Below are positions 1 to 12,339 of a DNA stretch of 64,000 nt, piece by piece (position 1 is the stretch's first letter; each line of letters starts with the position of its first letter). A model generated the notes under the pieces. The model had not been told where the DNA came from. It saw nothing but the letters and a program-made list of their open reading frames with translations, and made no database searches. The stretch comes from Xiphias gladius (Eukaryota; Chordata; Actinopteri; Istiophoriformes; Xiphiidae). Location: the NCBI RefSeq assembly GCF_016859285.1, contig NC_053415.1, positions 12,334,501 to 12,398,500 on the forward strand, in the 5' to 3' direction. The translations under genes were made by a program, and so were the position numbers.

Positions 1-915
1 ACATATGGCAGAACATACAGCACTTAAGTTTAAAGATTTGTATGAAATCAAAGCTGAAAAAGCTTATGGACAACAATGTAAAAAATAATGAGTCGATCAC
101 AGGATGATATTCCTGCAGATTTTTTATGGATATAGCATCTACATTTTACAATTATGATATGTGCAAACACATGGGCGTACACAGAGGGGGTTGGACCCTG
201 ACATCCCCACTATTAAGATCAATTATGTACAAGTCTCTTTCAACATAAATTTAAAGAGAAATTTCATGAAAAATTGTGTGTCTCTCCTGCAGTCCCTTGG
301 AAATTGAATCAAAACAACAAGGTACATCCATATTCATGTGAGTGGATGTCAGCTTACACACACACACACGCGCATAAACCTACACACATACACAGTTACA
401 AATGCAGCTATCCCTTATTCCCTTTACTGCTGACTGTATTAAGTAAACGCAAAGGATCCTAATGGCTCACCCCACTACAGTATATCTCATTACTGCAGAA
501 GCTCATTTCACTCAACCTCAAGCTGGCCCTGAACACATACCAGTGTAATGAGCAAGAGAAGCAGTGCTGTTAAAATAATGCATTTCATCACTTATGTGCA
601 TTTTTGAAATGTATCTCATGCAAAAGGATATTATAAGGATATTATATTCATTTGACTGTAGTTTCAGTTTCAGAATGGCTTCATATATACTTGGAGATGT
701 GCTTGTACACTGTGGTAAGATTTGGGTCAATCATACAATTTAATTATGGTATTTACATTTCTGTGGAAACACGCTCCAATTTCAGCTGATTACAGTAAGA
801 TTAGCAAAAAATAACAGTGTGCATAATTGTACATTTTGTTGCATGTATGGGCTCACCTCATGCATCCAACTTATGATGAAAAGCAAGAAGAGGAAGACAA
901 GGAAGACACCGCTAT

Positions 916-981
916 TTGTGATGATGGATGATGGATGATGGATGATGGATGATGGACGATGATGGTGATGATGATCATCAT
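916..981. repeat. GATG / GAT simple repeat
   Basis: Several consecutive GATGGAT units followed by GATGATG and ATCATCATC. The last part is self-complementary (GATGATGATCATCATC), so it could fold into a short hairpin. Confidence 0.8.
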
Positions 982-1577
982 CATATTGGAGGTGGTGTAA
1001 ACACAGACAATGGAGATAAAGACAAGGTGAAGCATGTAGGATTTGTTTGGGTCAGTATGGTGATTATGGCTCTGGCAACTATTTTTTCCCTCAAGGTCAA
1101 AATTTAATAGAGTTTTGTTTCACCCACCAAGCAGAGGCATATTTATGCCAGCTTATAAAATCAATATATAATGAAAGCCTTAAAAAGCTTCTAAAAAAAA
1201 ACAGAAAAGACAGCATAGATCTCATAAATGCCAATAAATATTTTTCGTTGTTGAATCTTTTAACCTTTTAACATGTATTCAACTCTGCTCCAGTCCATGT
1301 TCAAAAACAATCTCCATTTAATTAAACGAGAACCAGAACTGGCCTTCCTTCTGGAATAGAAATTTCATTCATACAGTATTAACGTGCTTTGTGTTATGTT
1401 ATATGTACTATAAAATGTGTTAAAATTGCATAAAAAGATAGAAAACAAAATATTTGCACTAAATAATTTAAAGAGAACGAGCAGCCAAATGCCATAAGAA
1501 TTATTTTACTTTTGCTCTCTTATAATAACTAAACTTGGATTGATCTCTGTAAAATTTATCTAAAAGCCAAATACATT

Positions 1578-1579
<2 letters not shown>

Positions 1580-1627
<48 letters not shown>

Positions 1628-1633
1628 TTTTTT
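1580..1633. repeat. (AT)n followed by poly-T
   Basis: An alternating AT run passes directly into about 24 T residues. This is ordinary low-complexity DNA inside the neuroligin intron. Confidence 0.85.
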
Positions 1634-3173
1634 ACAAAATATCACTCACTTTCTGTAACATAAATCCACCTAATCAAATATACTAAGTGATTATGGCTTG
1701 TGGGTTACATCAGTTTTAACATAGCTGTATAAGCTAAATCAGATACCTAATTATAAAACATACTGTATGGACAGTTTTTGTTGACCTGCTGGCACATTTT
1801 AATTAATTTCTTTAAATGAATTAGTAAATAGTGGGCACCAATTAATTAAAGTGAGGGCATGATTTAACCAAGCCTATGGAATGATGTCCATCTAATACCT
1901 TTGACATACTGTAATCAATACGGTATGAAGGCATACTGCTCACACATACTACTCATGCATCAATACTCTTGCTCCCAGTGTAGTACAGTAAATTATGCCT
2001 TCAAAGTATTTTTTAACCCTCCTGTGGCTCCAACCAGGCTTGGTAATTTTTTATAATTAAAGCCACAAAAAGATCCAATTCTAGGATTCTAAGATAGTCT
2101 ATTTATTTAGCCTGTGAGCTTTGCATAACTAAAATTAGAAAAACCATGGGAATCAGATTTTCCCTGTTCAGAGAGCAATGAGTAAGAGAGTCATGGCGGT
2201 AAAAGGGATCGGATTTGAGTTGATGCTAGTAGTGGAAAGAAATGGTTTCAGGGGGTTTATTTCCACTAGGGAAACCCAATCCTGAACATGTTTTCGCTCC
2301 AGAAAAAAAACAAAAAAAACGCTCTGGGTAAAAACAACTCTCTTATGGTTTTCACATTTTATAGCTCGTTGAAGGATTAAACAATCCAGATGGTGAATTT
2401 AATATAAATGTGATCACAAAAATGAAAATCTTGTGTTGATACATAAAAAAAAATATCTCAGTTTATGGCAAGAAAATGCTTGTATCCCCAGAGAAATCAT
2501 ACAATGAGGAAAAAGATACCTGAGCCATAATAAACTATGAAATTGAAAGTGAGGAAAAATGTTTTTTTTAATTTTTAGTTAAAAGAAATTGTATTTACTT
2601 TAGTAATAAATACATGTCATCCAATACAAATCTGACAACCCATAGCAAAGGGAAATACAACGGAATCAAAATCACAACACTGAATGTGGTTTTATATGAA
2701 AACATTATTTTGGTTTTTAATGATGTGATTACTAGAGTTTGAATGTTTATCCATTGTTGATGTTTTGCCCAGATTTGGTGATTGACTACTGTCCGATCCA
2801 TCTATCCCTTTCCTTTTTTAACAGCAAAATTCCCAACCTAAATCCATGTGAAATGCACACATTGCATTTCAAATTATGATCCTTTCATTACCCCTCTAGC
2901 CCCTTTCATTTAGTAATTTCTATACAGTAGGCGTATCATATTGCAGTGATATTATCAGAATACCCAGAGCACCTTGGCAGTAATTGCGCCTCTATTGTTC
3001 TTGCTCATCGAGTGGAGCGTGCTGTTGAAGCACAACTACAGCCATTTTAAACCTGGATTGTTTTACTATAGATTGCTGCCTAAATGCCTGTGTTTGGGGC
3101 TGTCCCATAAAGTCCAACTGGCACTACAAGACATACAGAAGATACATTAGATATAGAAGATATAGAATTTTAC

Positions 3174-3339
3174 CCAATACTCCTAGGCGGTAGTTGAGGG
3201 TTATGACAATAACATTGCCGTAGCTTGCCAGCACACTGCCATCCATCATGTTACCAGTGCCTTCTGTGTACGAGCCACCGTGGACATAGACCATCACTGG
3301 CCGCTGACCCCCCTCCTCATGGATGTCTGGGAAAGAGAG

Positions 3340-3425
<86 letters not shown>

Positions 3426-4796
3426 AAAATGGATAGATAGATACTTTTTTTTTCTCTGTGGGAAAATTGGTTTGCAGTATAATCACAAGGCCTCATCATA
3501 TCATCATATGGCCTGATGTGTCCAAACCATCAAGGAAACATAATTGAAGCACCTGATGCCAATGCAACACATAATCAGTTTTTGTGCATGAATGTGTGCA
3601 CAGATCCACCCACCTTCCTAATGCCCCCGCTCTGTCTGCTGTTTGAATAAATGTTCCTGCTGACTGCATGCGTTTGTGTCTGTCTGTCCACATGTCCATT
3701 TGTATGTATCTCGGTATATGATCGCCATGTGGTCTTATACATACAAAAGCAGAAATAATCTCTGCCTCCCTTGCTTCCCTAAGCTTCATATCACCCTACC
3801 TTCATTTCTCAGCGGGTGGATTTAAATTGAGGCTGTGGGAGTGTTTATGCTTGCCATTGTTTGTCAATGTGTGTGTGTCTGTGTGCAGGGTCACATGCAT
3901 GTTTATGAACCAATATGTATGCATGACTGAGTATGTGTCCTCCCACTTTCCTCCACAAGTAAAGGCGTAAACCCCTTGGCGACTGACGCAGGTGTCTGCA
4001 TATTAAGTGTTGGTTCAACCAACGCCGTGCACAGGCTGTGAAGGGGGGGGGGGTAAAACTTTATTTATTTATTTATTTATTTAACAAGGGTATGTCTGTG
4101 CCCTGACATGACACTTTAATTTTTCATTCATTTGTCACAGCCCGAATGCCCTTGAAAGTACCCACAAGTACCTCTCTGGTTAGAAAGTGCCACTTTGTTT
4201 TGATCGTAGGCCAAAATGAACATAAACGTAAAACCTTAAGCCCAAAGATGTATGTATTTTTTATTAACTACTGCCCCTGACAGAGAGAGTGCACAACACT
4301 GGGTTGACTCACCTTCCTCAGTGGGCACGTAGATATTGAGGTAGAGACAATCCTCGCTCTGGTGAGTGAGGTACGTCGCCGCTATATCCAGGTTAGCTGT
4401 GAGCCAGGACGGCATCATATCTCCCAGCATGCTCCTCTCATCCAGCGACTGTGGGCACACGGGTGCAAACTGTGTCACATTTCGTATTCCTGGCCAGGGT
4501 AAAGGCGGCTCAGGAGGCTGGAATCGCCGGTCCCCCGTTGGAGGCCTTGCGTATGGTACTCCCAGATACTGGATGACGGGGCCAAGAAGGTCTGAGGGCA
4601 GTGGGGTCAGGATGCCACGGATGCGGCCCTGCACCGTGGAGATGACAGGCACGGTCTGCTGCGCCAAAACCGACGCCGGACAGAAAGAAAGGGAGAGGCA
4701 GAGGGAGAGGAAAAGGGATGGGAACCCAAAGGGGGAGGAGAAGGGTGGGAAAGGAGATGAGGCAGAGGGAGTTCTCCTGGTCCTCAGCTCACACAT
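3174..4796 (-). CDS. nlgn4x: Neuroligin (neuroligin-4-like), first two coding exons, partial
   Basis: Postsynaptic adhesion protein with a catalytically dead cholinesterase fold that binds neurexins. Coding exons are 4796-4313 and 3326-3174. The first ends at a GTGAGT donor and the second starts after TTTCCCAG and ends before GTAAAA; phases match. Exon one encodes a hydrophobic signal segment (about residues 27-45, ending ASVLA), then the family core: [32 protein letters not shown] and [15 protein letters not shown]. The stretch [14 protein letters not shown] matches neuroligin-4 better than 1, 2 or 3. Exon two gives [20 protein letters not shown] and ends in NYRLGVLG, an ordinary 153-nt family exon. 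No extra splice-site-A segment lies between them here. An upstream in-frame ATG at 4856 exists, but 4796 better places the signal peptide. The remaining exons are beyond the left edge. The family is certain; the paralogue (nlgn4 a or b copy) is inferred. Confidence 0.9.
3341..3424. repeat. (GATA)21 microsatellite beside a neuroligin splice acceptor
   Basis: Twenty-one uninterrupted GATA units on the plus strand, TATC on the gene strand. The array begins only 15 bases upstream of the acceptor of the second neuroligin coding exon, with a short TCTCTCTTTCCCAG between. It therefore occupies the place where the branch point would normally lie. Confidence 0.95.
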
Positions 4797-5158
4797 GATG
4801 GTGTGTTTAGCGGTAGCTGGGAGGACGAGGGACCGGATGGGACCGGGAGATGGCAAGGGTTACGGCTGTGCTGACCCTTCAGAGGTATCCAACACTTGCA
4901 CACAGCTGCCGCTCAGTTTGGCCCATAGCACACACAGCACACAGTCCCGGCTCTTGCAAACAACTTTTTCCCCTTGTGTATGTGTCTGTCTATGAGTATG
5001 TGTGTTCCTGTCTGTGAGTCAGTGATTAAGTGCCTCTGAGTGTGTGGTGACTCAGTCAGTGAGTCCTTTGAATACGTGTCTGTATGTGTATGTTTGTGTG
5101 GAAGTGTTTAAGTGAGTGTGTGTGTCCTGGACAGGGGATTTGAGCATGTGTGCATGTA

Positions 5159-5164
<6 letters not shown>

Positions 5165-5220
<56 letters not shown>

Positions 5221-5258
5221 TGAGTGTGTGTTTGTATGTGTGTGTAGGTGTGTGTGTG

Positions 5259-5328
<70 letters not shown>

Positions 5329-5682
5329 TCTCTCGTTATGTAAACAGTAGCATCACTGTTCCTCTGTCACTCTCTCCTTCCGGTCACCCCCATAACAAGC
5401 CCAAACTGCCTCCTAGAAAAGAGAAAAAGAGGCAGGGAGATAGAAAGAAAAGGAGAGGAAGATTTAATTAGTCTTCATAAGAATAACCACAGTGTAAAAT
5501 AAATTAAAATGTCACACACACATACACACATGGGAGACAAATGATATCAGAAGGATAGACTGTGCTACCTCACTGCTGCTCACGTTAAAAATAGATATGA
5601 GTGCGATAGATAGGGCAAACGAGATGTTGTCCGCTCAGCTTAACTTGGTATTACACAGTCAGGGCTGCTGTGTCACACAAGA

Positions 5683-5744
<62 letters not shown>
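5165..5744. repeat. Cluster of GT dinucleotide tracts
   Basis: Three long alternating GT tracts (about 54, 59 and 61 bases) with TGTGTAGG-type interruptions between the first two. Such tracts are prone to length change and can adopt Z-DNA. Confidence 0.9.
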
Positions 5745-5746
<2 letters not shown>

Positions 5747-6125
5747 CCGGTATGAGCTGCAGACCCATGTCACATCCTCACTAAACACCGTTTCACAGAT
5801 CACAGTACCACACAGATCACAGGTTGGGGGGTGGGGGGTTGGAGAGTCATGTCACATGCTTAATTAAACCTTGAATACACTGCGGGGCTCCTGACCTGCA
5901 TATAGCCTAAGGTAGGAAGTCTTTGACACACACACACACACACTGTTCTCTATCTCACTCCCACAGACGTATGCACACACACCTTCTTTATCTCTCAATA
6001 ATAGACACACACTTAAAGGGGTTTTTCTATCTTCCAAAGATGCACACAGACACACTTTCTTGATCTCTCTACATGCTCACACACACACACTCTCTCTCTC
6101 TCTCTCGCTCTCCCTCTCGCTATCT

Positions 6126-6127
<2 letters not shown>

Positions 6128-6166
<39 letters not shown>

Positions 6167-6270
6167 CTGCTCCCCAGCCGACACTGATATATCTCTCTGA
6201 GGGCCTCAGGGCAGAATATTAACACATACACACACACGCCCAGAGAGAGCAACATCAATCTTCGTGTAAT

Positions 6271-6314
<44 letters not shown>

Positions 6315-6691
6315 CACGCACACACACAAACATGTCCACTCTATGCAGCAAAAATATCAAAAATGACCAGTGCTATCTCTCCTCCCATGTTTGTATTGGT
6401 GCTGTATTGGTGTCGGCTGTCCAAGGTGCTAGTTAACATTCCAGTGGTGATCACACACACGCTGATGAATAACGCTCCATTTATCAAGGCAAACCCGCCT
6501 GACACACTCCCCGTGTATATTTTTATACAGAAACAACAGATGAATAAATACGCGCTGCTTTCTTATTAAAACTGCCAAGAAAGAAGAAGAGAGCAAAAGG
6601 AAAGAGAAGAGCAAGTGGGGGGGGGGAAATGCTTGCTTGTGAGGTAGAATATCCTGTCTAGATCTCTATCGGCACTGAAGCTGACTACGAC

Positions 6692-6742
<51 letters not shown>
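6128..6742. repeat. Cluster of CA dinucleotide tracts
   Basis: Alternating CA tracts at about 6128-6160, 6271-6330 and 6695-6742, plus a CT-rich stretch before the first. They are the reverse complement of the GT tracts 400-1500 bases to the left. Confidence 0.9.
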
Positions 6743-6744
<2 letters not shown>

Positions 6745-6829
6745 AAATTCAAAACCTGCATCCTCGCTGCAGTAAAAAAAAAATTGTAAAATAAACCCTC
6801 AAATGAACAAAATGTAGGATATACCGTAC

Positions 6830-7420
6830 CCAGTCTGGATGAGAGGGGTGAAATCCCACAGACCATGTTTCCGTTCCCGTCCACCGCAATGTTCGCCTCG
6901 TGTTTTCGCTGCTGCAGCTTATCCGACGTGCCCGGGATGGGATATTGGGAGATATTCCTCTGCCGCTGCTCCCGCTGCCCCTGCTGTTGCTGCTGGTGGT
7001 GGTGGCACGTCTCCTGGGTGGGAATAACCCAAAAAAGAGACAAGAAAGAAAAAAAAGAAAAAAGAAAAAAAAAACAACCCCCAAGCCTTCAGTCCGAGAA
7101 ATATGGAAATGAGAGGGGGGGAATGACGTTTTGGATGAAGTGGAAATTTAAGTGTTTCTCCAAGGAATCCAAGGCCCAGGACGTTCAAATGATCAATCTC
7201 CCTTTCTCCCTCTTTTCCTTTCTTTCTCCTCCCTCCCCCATCTCTCTCTCTCTCGCTGCCTCTCTCTCCCTCTCCCCGTGTCTCTTTCTCTCTTTTTTCT
7301 CCCTAGATGCGATTGGACAGTGTGGCAGGCAGCAGCTACTGATCCAATGATACGCACCTAGCTCCGTGAGGAGGCGCAGACTGGAGAGAGGAGGCGAGAA
7401 TGGAGGAGAGAGGACCGACC
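6830..7420 (-). promoter_or_regulatory. Candidate neuroligin leader exon and promoter region
   Basis: This is the most GC-rich and least repetitive stretch upstream of the neuroligin coding exons. On the minus strand a plausible donor, CTGG|GTACGG, lies at 6830/6829. The sequence upstream of it is CAG/CTG-rich (HQQQQQ-like if translated) and is bordered by a GAAA/poly-A run (7040-7075) and a CT-rich run (7190-7310). I infer a non-coding first exon here. No start site can be proven from sequence, and a leader exon elsewhere in 4.9-8 kb is possible. Confidence 0.3.
7185..7310. repeat. CT-rich low-complexity stretch
   Basis: Pyrimidine-rich run of CTCTCTCTC and CCCTCTCC blocks on the plus strand, that is GA-rich on the neuroligin strand, close upstream of the candidate leader exon. 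Such GA/CT tracts are common near vertebrate promoters. Confidence 0.7.
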
Positions 7421-7751
7421 TGTGCAGGGAAACACACACACACACACGCACACTCGCACAAGTCCACACCATTATACACAGCACATTGGTGCATAAAAAT
7501 GCACGGCCCCACACAATTTAAACACACCTGTAGAAGGTGCAATCACACATGAAAAAAAGATATATGCACAGACAGAGAAGACACCTGAAGGAAACACTAC
7601 ATTTTCATGCAAACCTGTAGACACACCTGCACTTTCTCTTAACACGTTTACAAATGGTGCTGGAGTGCACAGTGACCTCTTCAGGACCAGAATAGGAGAT
7701 TCTGTCCCCATTCTATTCAGCTCTGCCTGCAAGCAGCTTTCTCCCTGAGGC

Positions 7752-7753
<2 letters not shown>

Positions 7754-7827
<74 letters not shown>
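7754..7827. repeat. (GT)37 microsatellite
   Basis: An uninterrupted alternating TG/GT tract of about 74 bases. The long minus-strand frame across it (HTHTHT) is only a repeat translation. Confidence 0.95.
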
Positions 7828-7829
<2 letters not shown>

Positions 7830-7899
7830 TATGGTAATGCAGTGGGTCTGCAGTTGCTACAAACTGTGTTTGGGAACACTCCTCACGTCAGCACAGCCT

Positions 7900-9010
7900 G
7901 CCGCAGAAGCATTCAGGACTTTCTATTTCTCTCCTCAACAGTCCTCTATCCATCCATCCATCTCTTTGTCTGCCTTTCAGTCTGCCCATGCACTTGTTTG
8001 CTTATTTCTCTGTGTTGCCCTCTACTTATGTCTTTCCAGTCCTCCCCTTCTTTTAAAACACACCGTCTAAGTATCTTTTTTTAATAGGGCAAAAGAAAAC
8101 AAGCCATTGCAAATCAATTTGTGGACTTTATTTGTGCAGATGGGTTCTTAGAGGTGATTTAGAAGAAGGGGATTGATTTATAGTCTCCGCTTTTCAAACC
8201 ATAGGGCCCCAAACAGCAAGAGCCCTGTCACTCATTCTTTTTAACGAAGACTGCCAAAAAAGCTCTGCATGAGTATCTAAAGCTGTGCTCAGGCTCATAT
8301 TCAATTTCAAGGTAGTAAAATAGTTGTAGCCACAGGTTAGGCCCGTACAACCCAAAGAAGTTGTCAATAAAATCCAAGGAATAACCCTAAAACTGCCAAG
8401 CTATGGTTGTAAGGGTGTAGATATAAGCTACAGCAATTTGCACTATCTCGAGATCATGAATTACGCTGGAAATATTACCCAACTGAGGTAAACATGATGG
8501 TTTGGGAGAGTTGTTGAAAGATCGAGTTTGGATAATAGATGATACCAAAAGTCTTTTATCTGGATCAAGGATGAAAACAGACCGCTGAGTTTGATTTGAA
8601 ATTGATGCAGAGCCAATAGCAAGGTGCAAGCAACAAAACCAATGCTTCTTTTTTGTCAGAGTATTGAGAGTTTATTTCCTGCTGCAGTGTTTGCTAATGT
8701 GAGCACCTGACAGGATGTGAACCCGGACCCAAGCTGTTTACTAGCAAGCTGTCAGTTTTAAAAAGATAATACTTTTGGATCTGTTAGGACAGCAAGCCCT
8801 GGCACTTGGCCGTTGGGACTTCATGGAACATAGTGTCACTGTGTTTGTCATCACTTTTCACTGTCATTAATAATTAAGTAGTAAAATTAATAATAGATTT
8901 AGATTGGTGACAAATTAAAAAAAAACAGCAAACAGTGTCTCAGTAAGGCGTAACCAGCTCGAACTCTAATACAGAGGTGAGCACCATTTTTCCAAAAGAC
9001 TTTCCCTCTC
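7900..9010. other. Intergenic, no gene seen
   Basis: AT-rich spacer left of the repeat fragment at 9020. Frames are short and without recognisable motifs. TCCATCCATCCATCTC at about 7950 is a small simple repeat. Confidence 0.5.
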
Positions 9011-9019
9011 TTGGTGCTT

Positions 9020-9112
9020 TGATGGTGGTGATGGAGAGCACTGTCCGACACATCGGCCCCCAAAATTTTCCATTGGTGTTCAGTTGGGCTAAGACTCTGA
9101 AATGATTTGCAG
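9020..9112. repeat. Fragment of a dispersed repeat
   Basis: GGTGGTGATGGAGAGCACTG, followed by ACACATCGGCCC and CATTGGTGTTCAGTTGGGCT, resembles a sequence I recall as widely dispersed in teleost genomes, often with Tc1-type elements. The similarity is from memory, and the copy is short and diverged. A run of C residues follows at 9117-9127. Confidence 0.4.
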
Positions 9113-9986
9113 TGACCCCCCCCCCCGGTCTGTATCTCCGGTTCTATGGTATTTTGTCATTTCATTTATTATTTTTTTTTTTCTGTAATTAAACCAGATA
9201 CATAAACCAACAATGAAGCTCTGTGGCATTATGTAGATTAGTGGCAAAGAAGATAAAGAAGTTGTAATAGCATGGACTATATTTTGCATTTAATCGCCCC
9301 TTTACCAAGATTACAAAATTCTTAAGTGTTGAATTGGGCAATTGTTCAGGATTTCCTGATGTTTTTATAAATTATTTTTCATATTCCTAGTAGGCAAGGA
9401 AAGTAGTGAAAGGCTGAAATGCACTATGAGGGAAAAACCCACCGGCAGTGGTGTGGGAGGTGAAAGCTGCATCCTAGTGTGTGGTAATAATTATCCAGGG
9501 CCCTCAAAAAGCCTGGAATTAAAGTCTGTTTTTATCTGAAGTTTTAATATTTAACATTGCTGGCATCAAAAATACATTACTGTTGTTACTATTATTGCTC
9601 ACGGAGACTACGTAAGCACGGAGCCCAGATTTTCACCCCTGGGTGAAACTACTTGTTGACTCTCAAAACAGTCTGATCTTCTGAATGATTCAGTGAGTCA
9701 GATAAGGTGGTTCAGTGTGTATATTTTCTTTTTTAACGGATGGAAATGCCACAAATATGCAAAATGAGCAAACAGGGCTCATGTAGATTATAAAAATACA
9801 GGAAATTTTAAATGCCATGTTTAATGCTGTGGATTTACATGAATTCCACACTCCTGTAGAGGGTGCCACTTTTATTTATGTCTTTTGGAGAGACAATTCC
9901 TGTTTGATTCATTATGTCATTATAACCAGAAGCTGGAGCTGAGCTGCAGCAGGAAGTAAATTGGATGTAGACAAGCAGAGCTCAGC

Positions 9987-10217
9987 TCATCTCTGACAAT
10001 CTTCAGTCCAGTTAATCGCTGGTTTTAAATGACTGCCAGTATCTGCCAGTCTTAAATTGCTCAGATAGAGCACGATGTAACAGATAGAGTGGACAAGACA
10101 AGAGTGGTCATCCGCATAGCAGTGCAGTTCAGTATTGTCTGCCACATGAGGCAGCCAAGCAGGTAGCATATAGCAGGGATAAAACCACCTAAAATTGAAC
10201 GCTGAGGTACACAACAA
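9987..10217 (-). pseudogene. Reverse-transcriptase fossil of a LINE-type retrotransposon
   Basis: The minus-strand frame contains YMLPAWLPHVADNTELHCYA followed by DD. This matches the region of the YADD catalytic motif in L2/CR1-type LINE reverse transcriptases, typically LPLG..I....I.FHCYADDTQLY. Only about 75 residues stay open, the motif upstream (normally PQGSVLGPLLF) is unrecognisable, and no other domain of the element is seen. This is therefore a short decayed fragment. The family is tentative; the YADD context is the evidence. Confidence 0.5.
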
Positions 10218-10259
10218 TGATCTAAAGTAATCAAGTACAAACAGACACTAATTGAAAGA

Positions 10260-11880
10260 AGAACATTTTTATTTAGCCACTAAGACAAATCATTTCAGAG
10301 ATGTCAGTCCACAACGTCATCACAGCCACTGGCATGCAGAGGGCCATTTTTGCTACATTTGTACCCTAATAGGACACTCCTATGCTTCATTTTCGCCTGA
10401 ATGTAACATCTTCATGCTTCCCGAGGAAGCGTGTCAGGCTCGAAATGAGTTGAAACCAGAGTAGCTGACAGACCAAGCATTTCCGCATCTCACTAACCGC
10501 TCCCATCCTTTTTTACTTTGTGCCCGAATGCCACACCAGCGGGGATTCTGAGCGCCCCGACTGCCCCTCTGGTCAGCTCAGGTTCCTACAAGTGTGCTTT
10601 TTTCTAAAATATTTAACTTCATCTGTGCAACTAAACACACACAAACACACCTTATATTTCTCACAAGGCAGACCAGGTTTTTTGATTTTTTTTGAACATT
10701 GCACAATGCATCTATTTGTCCATTCATCCATCTTATTAAATTAATGTTGGTTCTTCTCTCCATCGCTTAGTCCAGATTAGTGCACCATTCATTCATTTCC
10801 CATCCCTCCAGCTTTTCTGTCTCTCCTCCAACACATTTGCTCTGCCCATCTATTAAATTATCTCTCCGTCTCTCACAGCCCAACTCTCTTTCAATTCACC
10901 AATCCCTCCCACAGCTCCCATTCTCTCCTAAAATATTCATTGATGTCTTAAACACTTTTCTGTCTCCTTGACACACACCACCTAACCTTAACTCTTTCAT
11001 TGCTCTGTTTCAATCCTCATACATTAAATAACCACACATATTTTTATAGGCACATGAACAAGGACAATTTATTTACATTAATTCACATATGCATATACAC
11101 ATAATTCCTCATTTATATGGAATTTATTATTTCGAAAACACTTTCTAGTTTGATGGTTTTTGCAACAGTATGGTAATTTTCTACAGAGACACTGATACTG
11201 GAACCACTGGGGTTTGATTCAATTTATTTTAAAATCAGTAAAGCAAAATCATAAATCCAAGTGGGTGTTTGTAGTGCTGTAATCCCAATAGAACCACATC
11301 AAAATTGTGCAGCAGGGGAAAGCCGAAATGCTGGAAATGGTCTTATACCGCATCTGAAAAATAATGAAAAATAAATGACTGACTGAACTCGAGAATTCAC
11401 AGTTACCAAAATGCATTTTCCCCTGTCATTTGGTTACTACAACGTGTTGTTTATCTCATAAAATTGTTGCTTTAAACCACATTTTAATCCTGTTTTCAGT
11501 CTATGGGACTTATTACTGTTATCAAAGCTAACGGTCACAGAGAAAACCTTTTCTTACTGCTGTCTGCTGTGTACAGTAAAGCATACAGACACACAAACAG
11601 ATTTTGCACATGTATCCGTCTTCATTAGTCATTTTCTCTTCTTTAGACACCATAGTTAGAATAAAAACAAATGTGCTCCACCACTGGTCTCTGCATTTTC
11701 CTACCTACCCTCTTGACATGAGGTCACATTCAAGTCATGACTGTTCCAATTAAATTTCAGTCAACCTGCATAATATTGTCTGAGAGCCTCTCTCCTCCTG
11801 CCCATTTCTCAGACCATGGTTCACTGGTGTAGCTATGCTTTGAGATGTATTTTTATCCCTCCCATCATATTATATGGCTG
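10260..11880. other. Intergenic, no gene seen
   Basis: AT-rich spacer with CCATCC/TCTCTCC-rich patches at 10730-10970. No frame shows a recognisable domain and no RNA gene is seen. Confidence 0.5.
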
Positions 11881-11884
11881 GACA

Positions 11885-12150
11885 GTCAAATCAAGTCAGA
11901 TTTATTTATTAAACACTTGTCACAGTGTGCTTTGTCACAAAGTGCTTCAAAGAAAACAAAGGACACACAAACAGACATTAAAACAAGGGCCAATAAAAGA
12001 CAAAACCAAGAGCACACACAGACACCAAAGTTTGCATGTGTAGAAATGTGCTGGTCAGCATGTGTAGAAGAACATATAAAAGTAAACAGAGTCCTCAGGA
12101 GACTTACACAGAAAGCAGCCACAGAGGAACAATGGCTGGTCGTCATGTAG
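11885..12150. repeat. Probable dispersed teleost repeat (non-coding)
   Basis: The stretch TCAAGTCAGATTTATTTATT, followed by GTGCTTTGTCACAAAGTGCTTCAAAG and then ACATTAAAACAAGGGCCAATAAAAGAC, has the layout of a repeat common in fish: a TTTATTTATA start, then ACAAAGTGCTTTACA, then a purine-rich A-rich tail. The assignment is by recollection and its class is unknown to me. Confidence 0.4.
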
Positions 12151-12339
12151 GAAGTTTCTACTACTTAATGGGCTTGTAGTCTGGAGCGAAGTGCCTGGAT
12201 TGGCATGGAGAACTGCATACTGGGAGAGGAAATTACTGCACGGTAATGGATCATAAAACATCTTGAAGTTATAGCAATAGAGAGGAAAGAGAATAGAGAA
12301 GCTGAAAAACATTATAACTAACTTCTGCATTCAGACTAC

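Larger units (their letters stand above)
1..3173 (-). other. Neuroligin downstream intron, no exon seen
   Basis: Sequence 3' of the second neuroligin coding exon on the minus strand. I found no match to the next neuroligin exon (the one carrying the nucleophile-elbow region), so the intron probably runs off the window. It is AT-rich with simple repeats: a GATG/GAT array at about 916-981 and an AT-dinucleotide run followed by poly-T at 1580-1633. Nothing else is supported. Confidence 0.5.
4857..6829 (-). other. Neuroligin 5' intron or leader region with long GT and CA tracts
   Basis: No coding exon is seen. The interval carries GT tracts on the plus strand at about 5165-5218, 5264-5322 and 5684-5744. 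CA tracts follow at about 5928-5942, 6128-6160, 6271-6320 and 6695-6742 (the last just past the candidate leader exon start is considered separately). Open frames here of the type MCVCVCV are repeat translations and not genes. Confidence 0.6.

Noticed and set aside
3341-3424. Possible CRISPR-like direct repeats
   Set aside because: A plain four-base microsatellite in vertebrate DNA with no spacers.
4366-4995. 209-residue plus-strand open frame
   Set aside because: Antisense of the first neuroligin coding exon, running on into low-complexity DNA; no motif.
5262-7879. Several frames of Cys/Val, Thr/His or Cys-Val repeats
   Set aside because: Translations of GT and CA dinucleotide repeats only.
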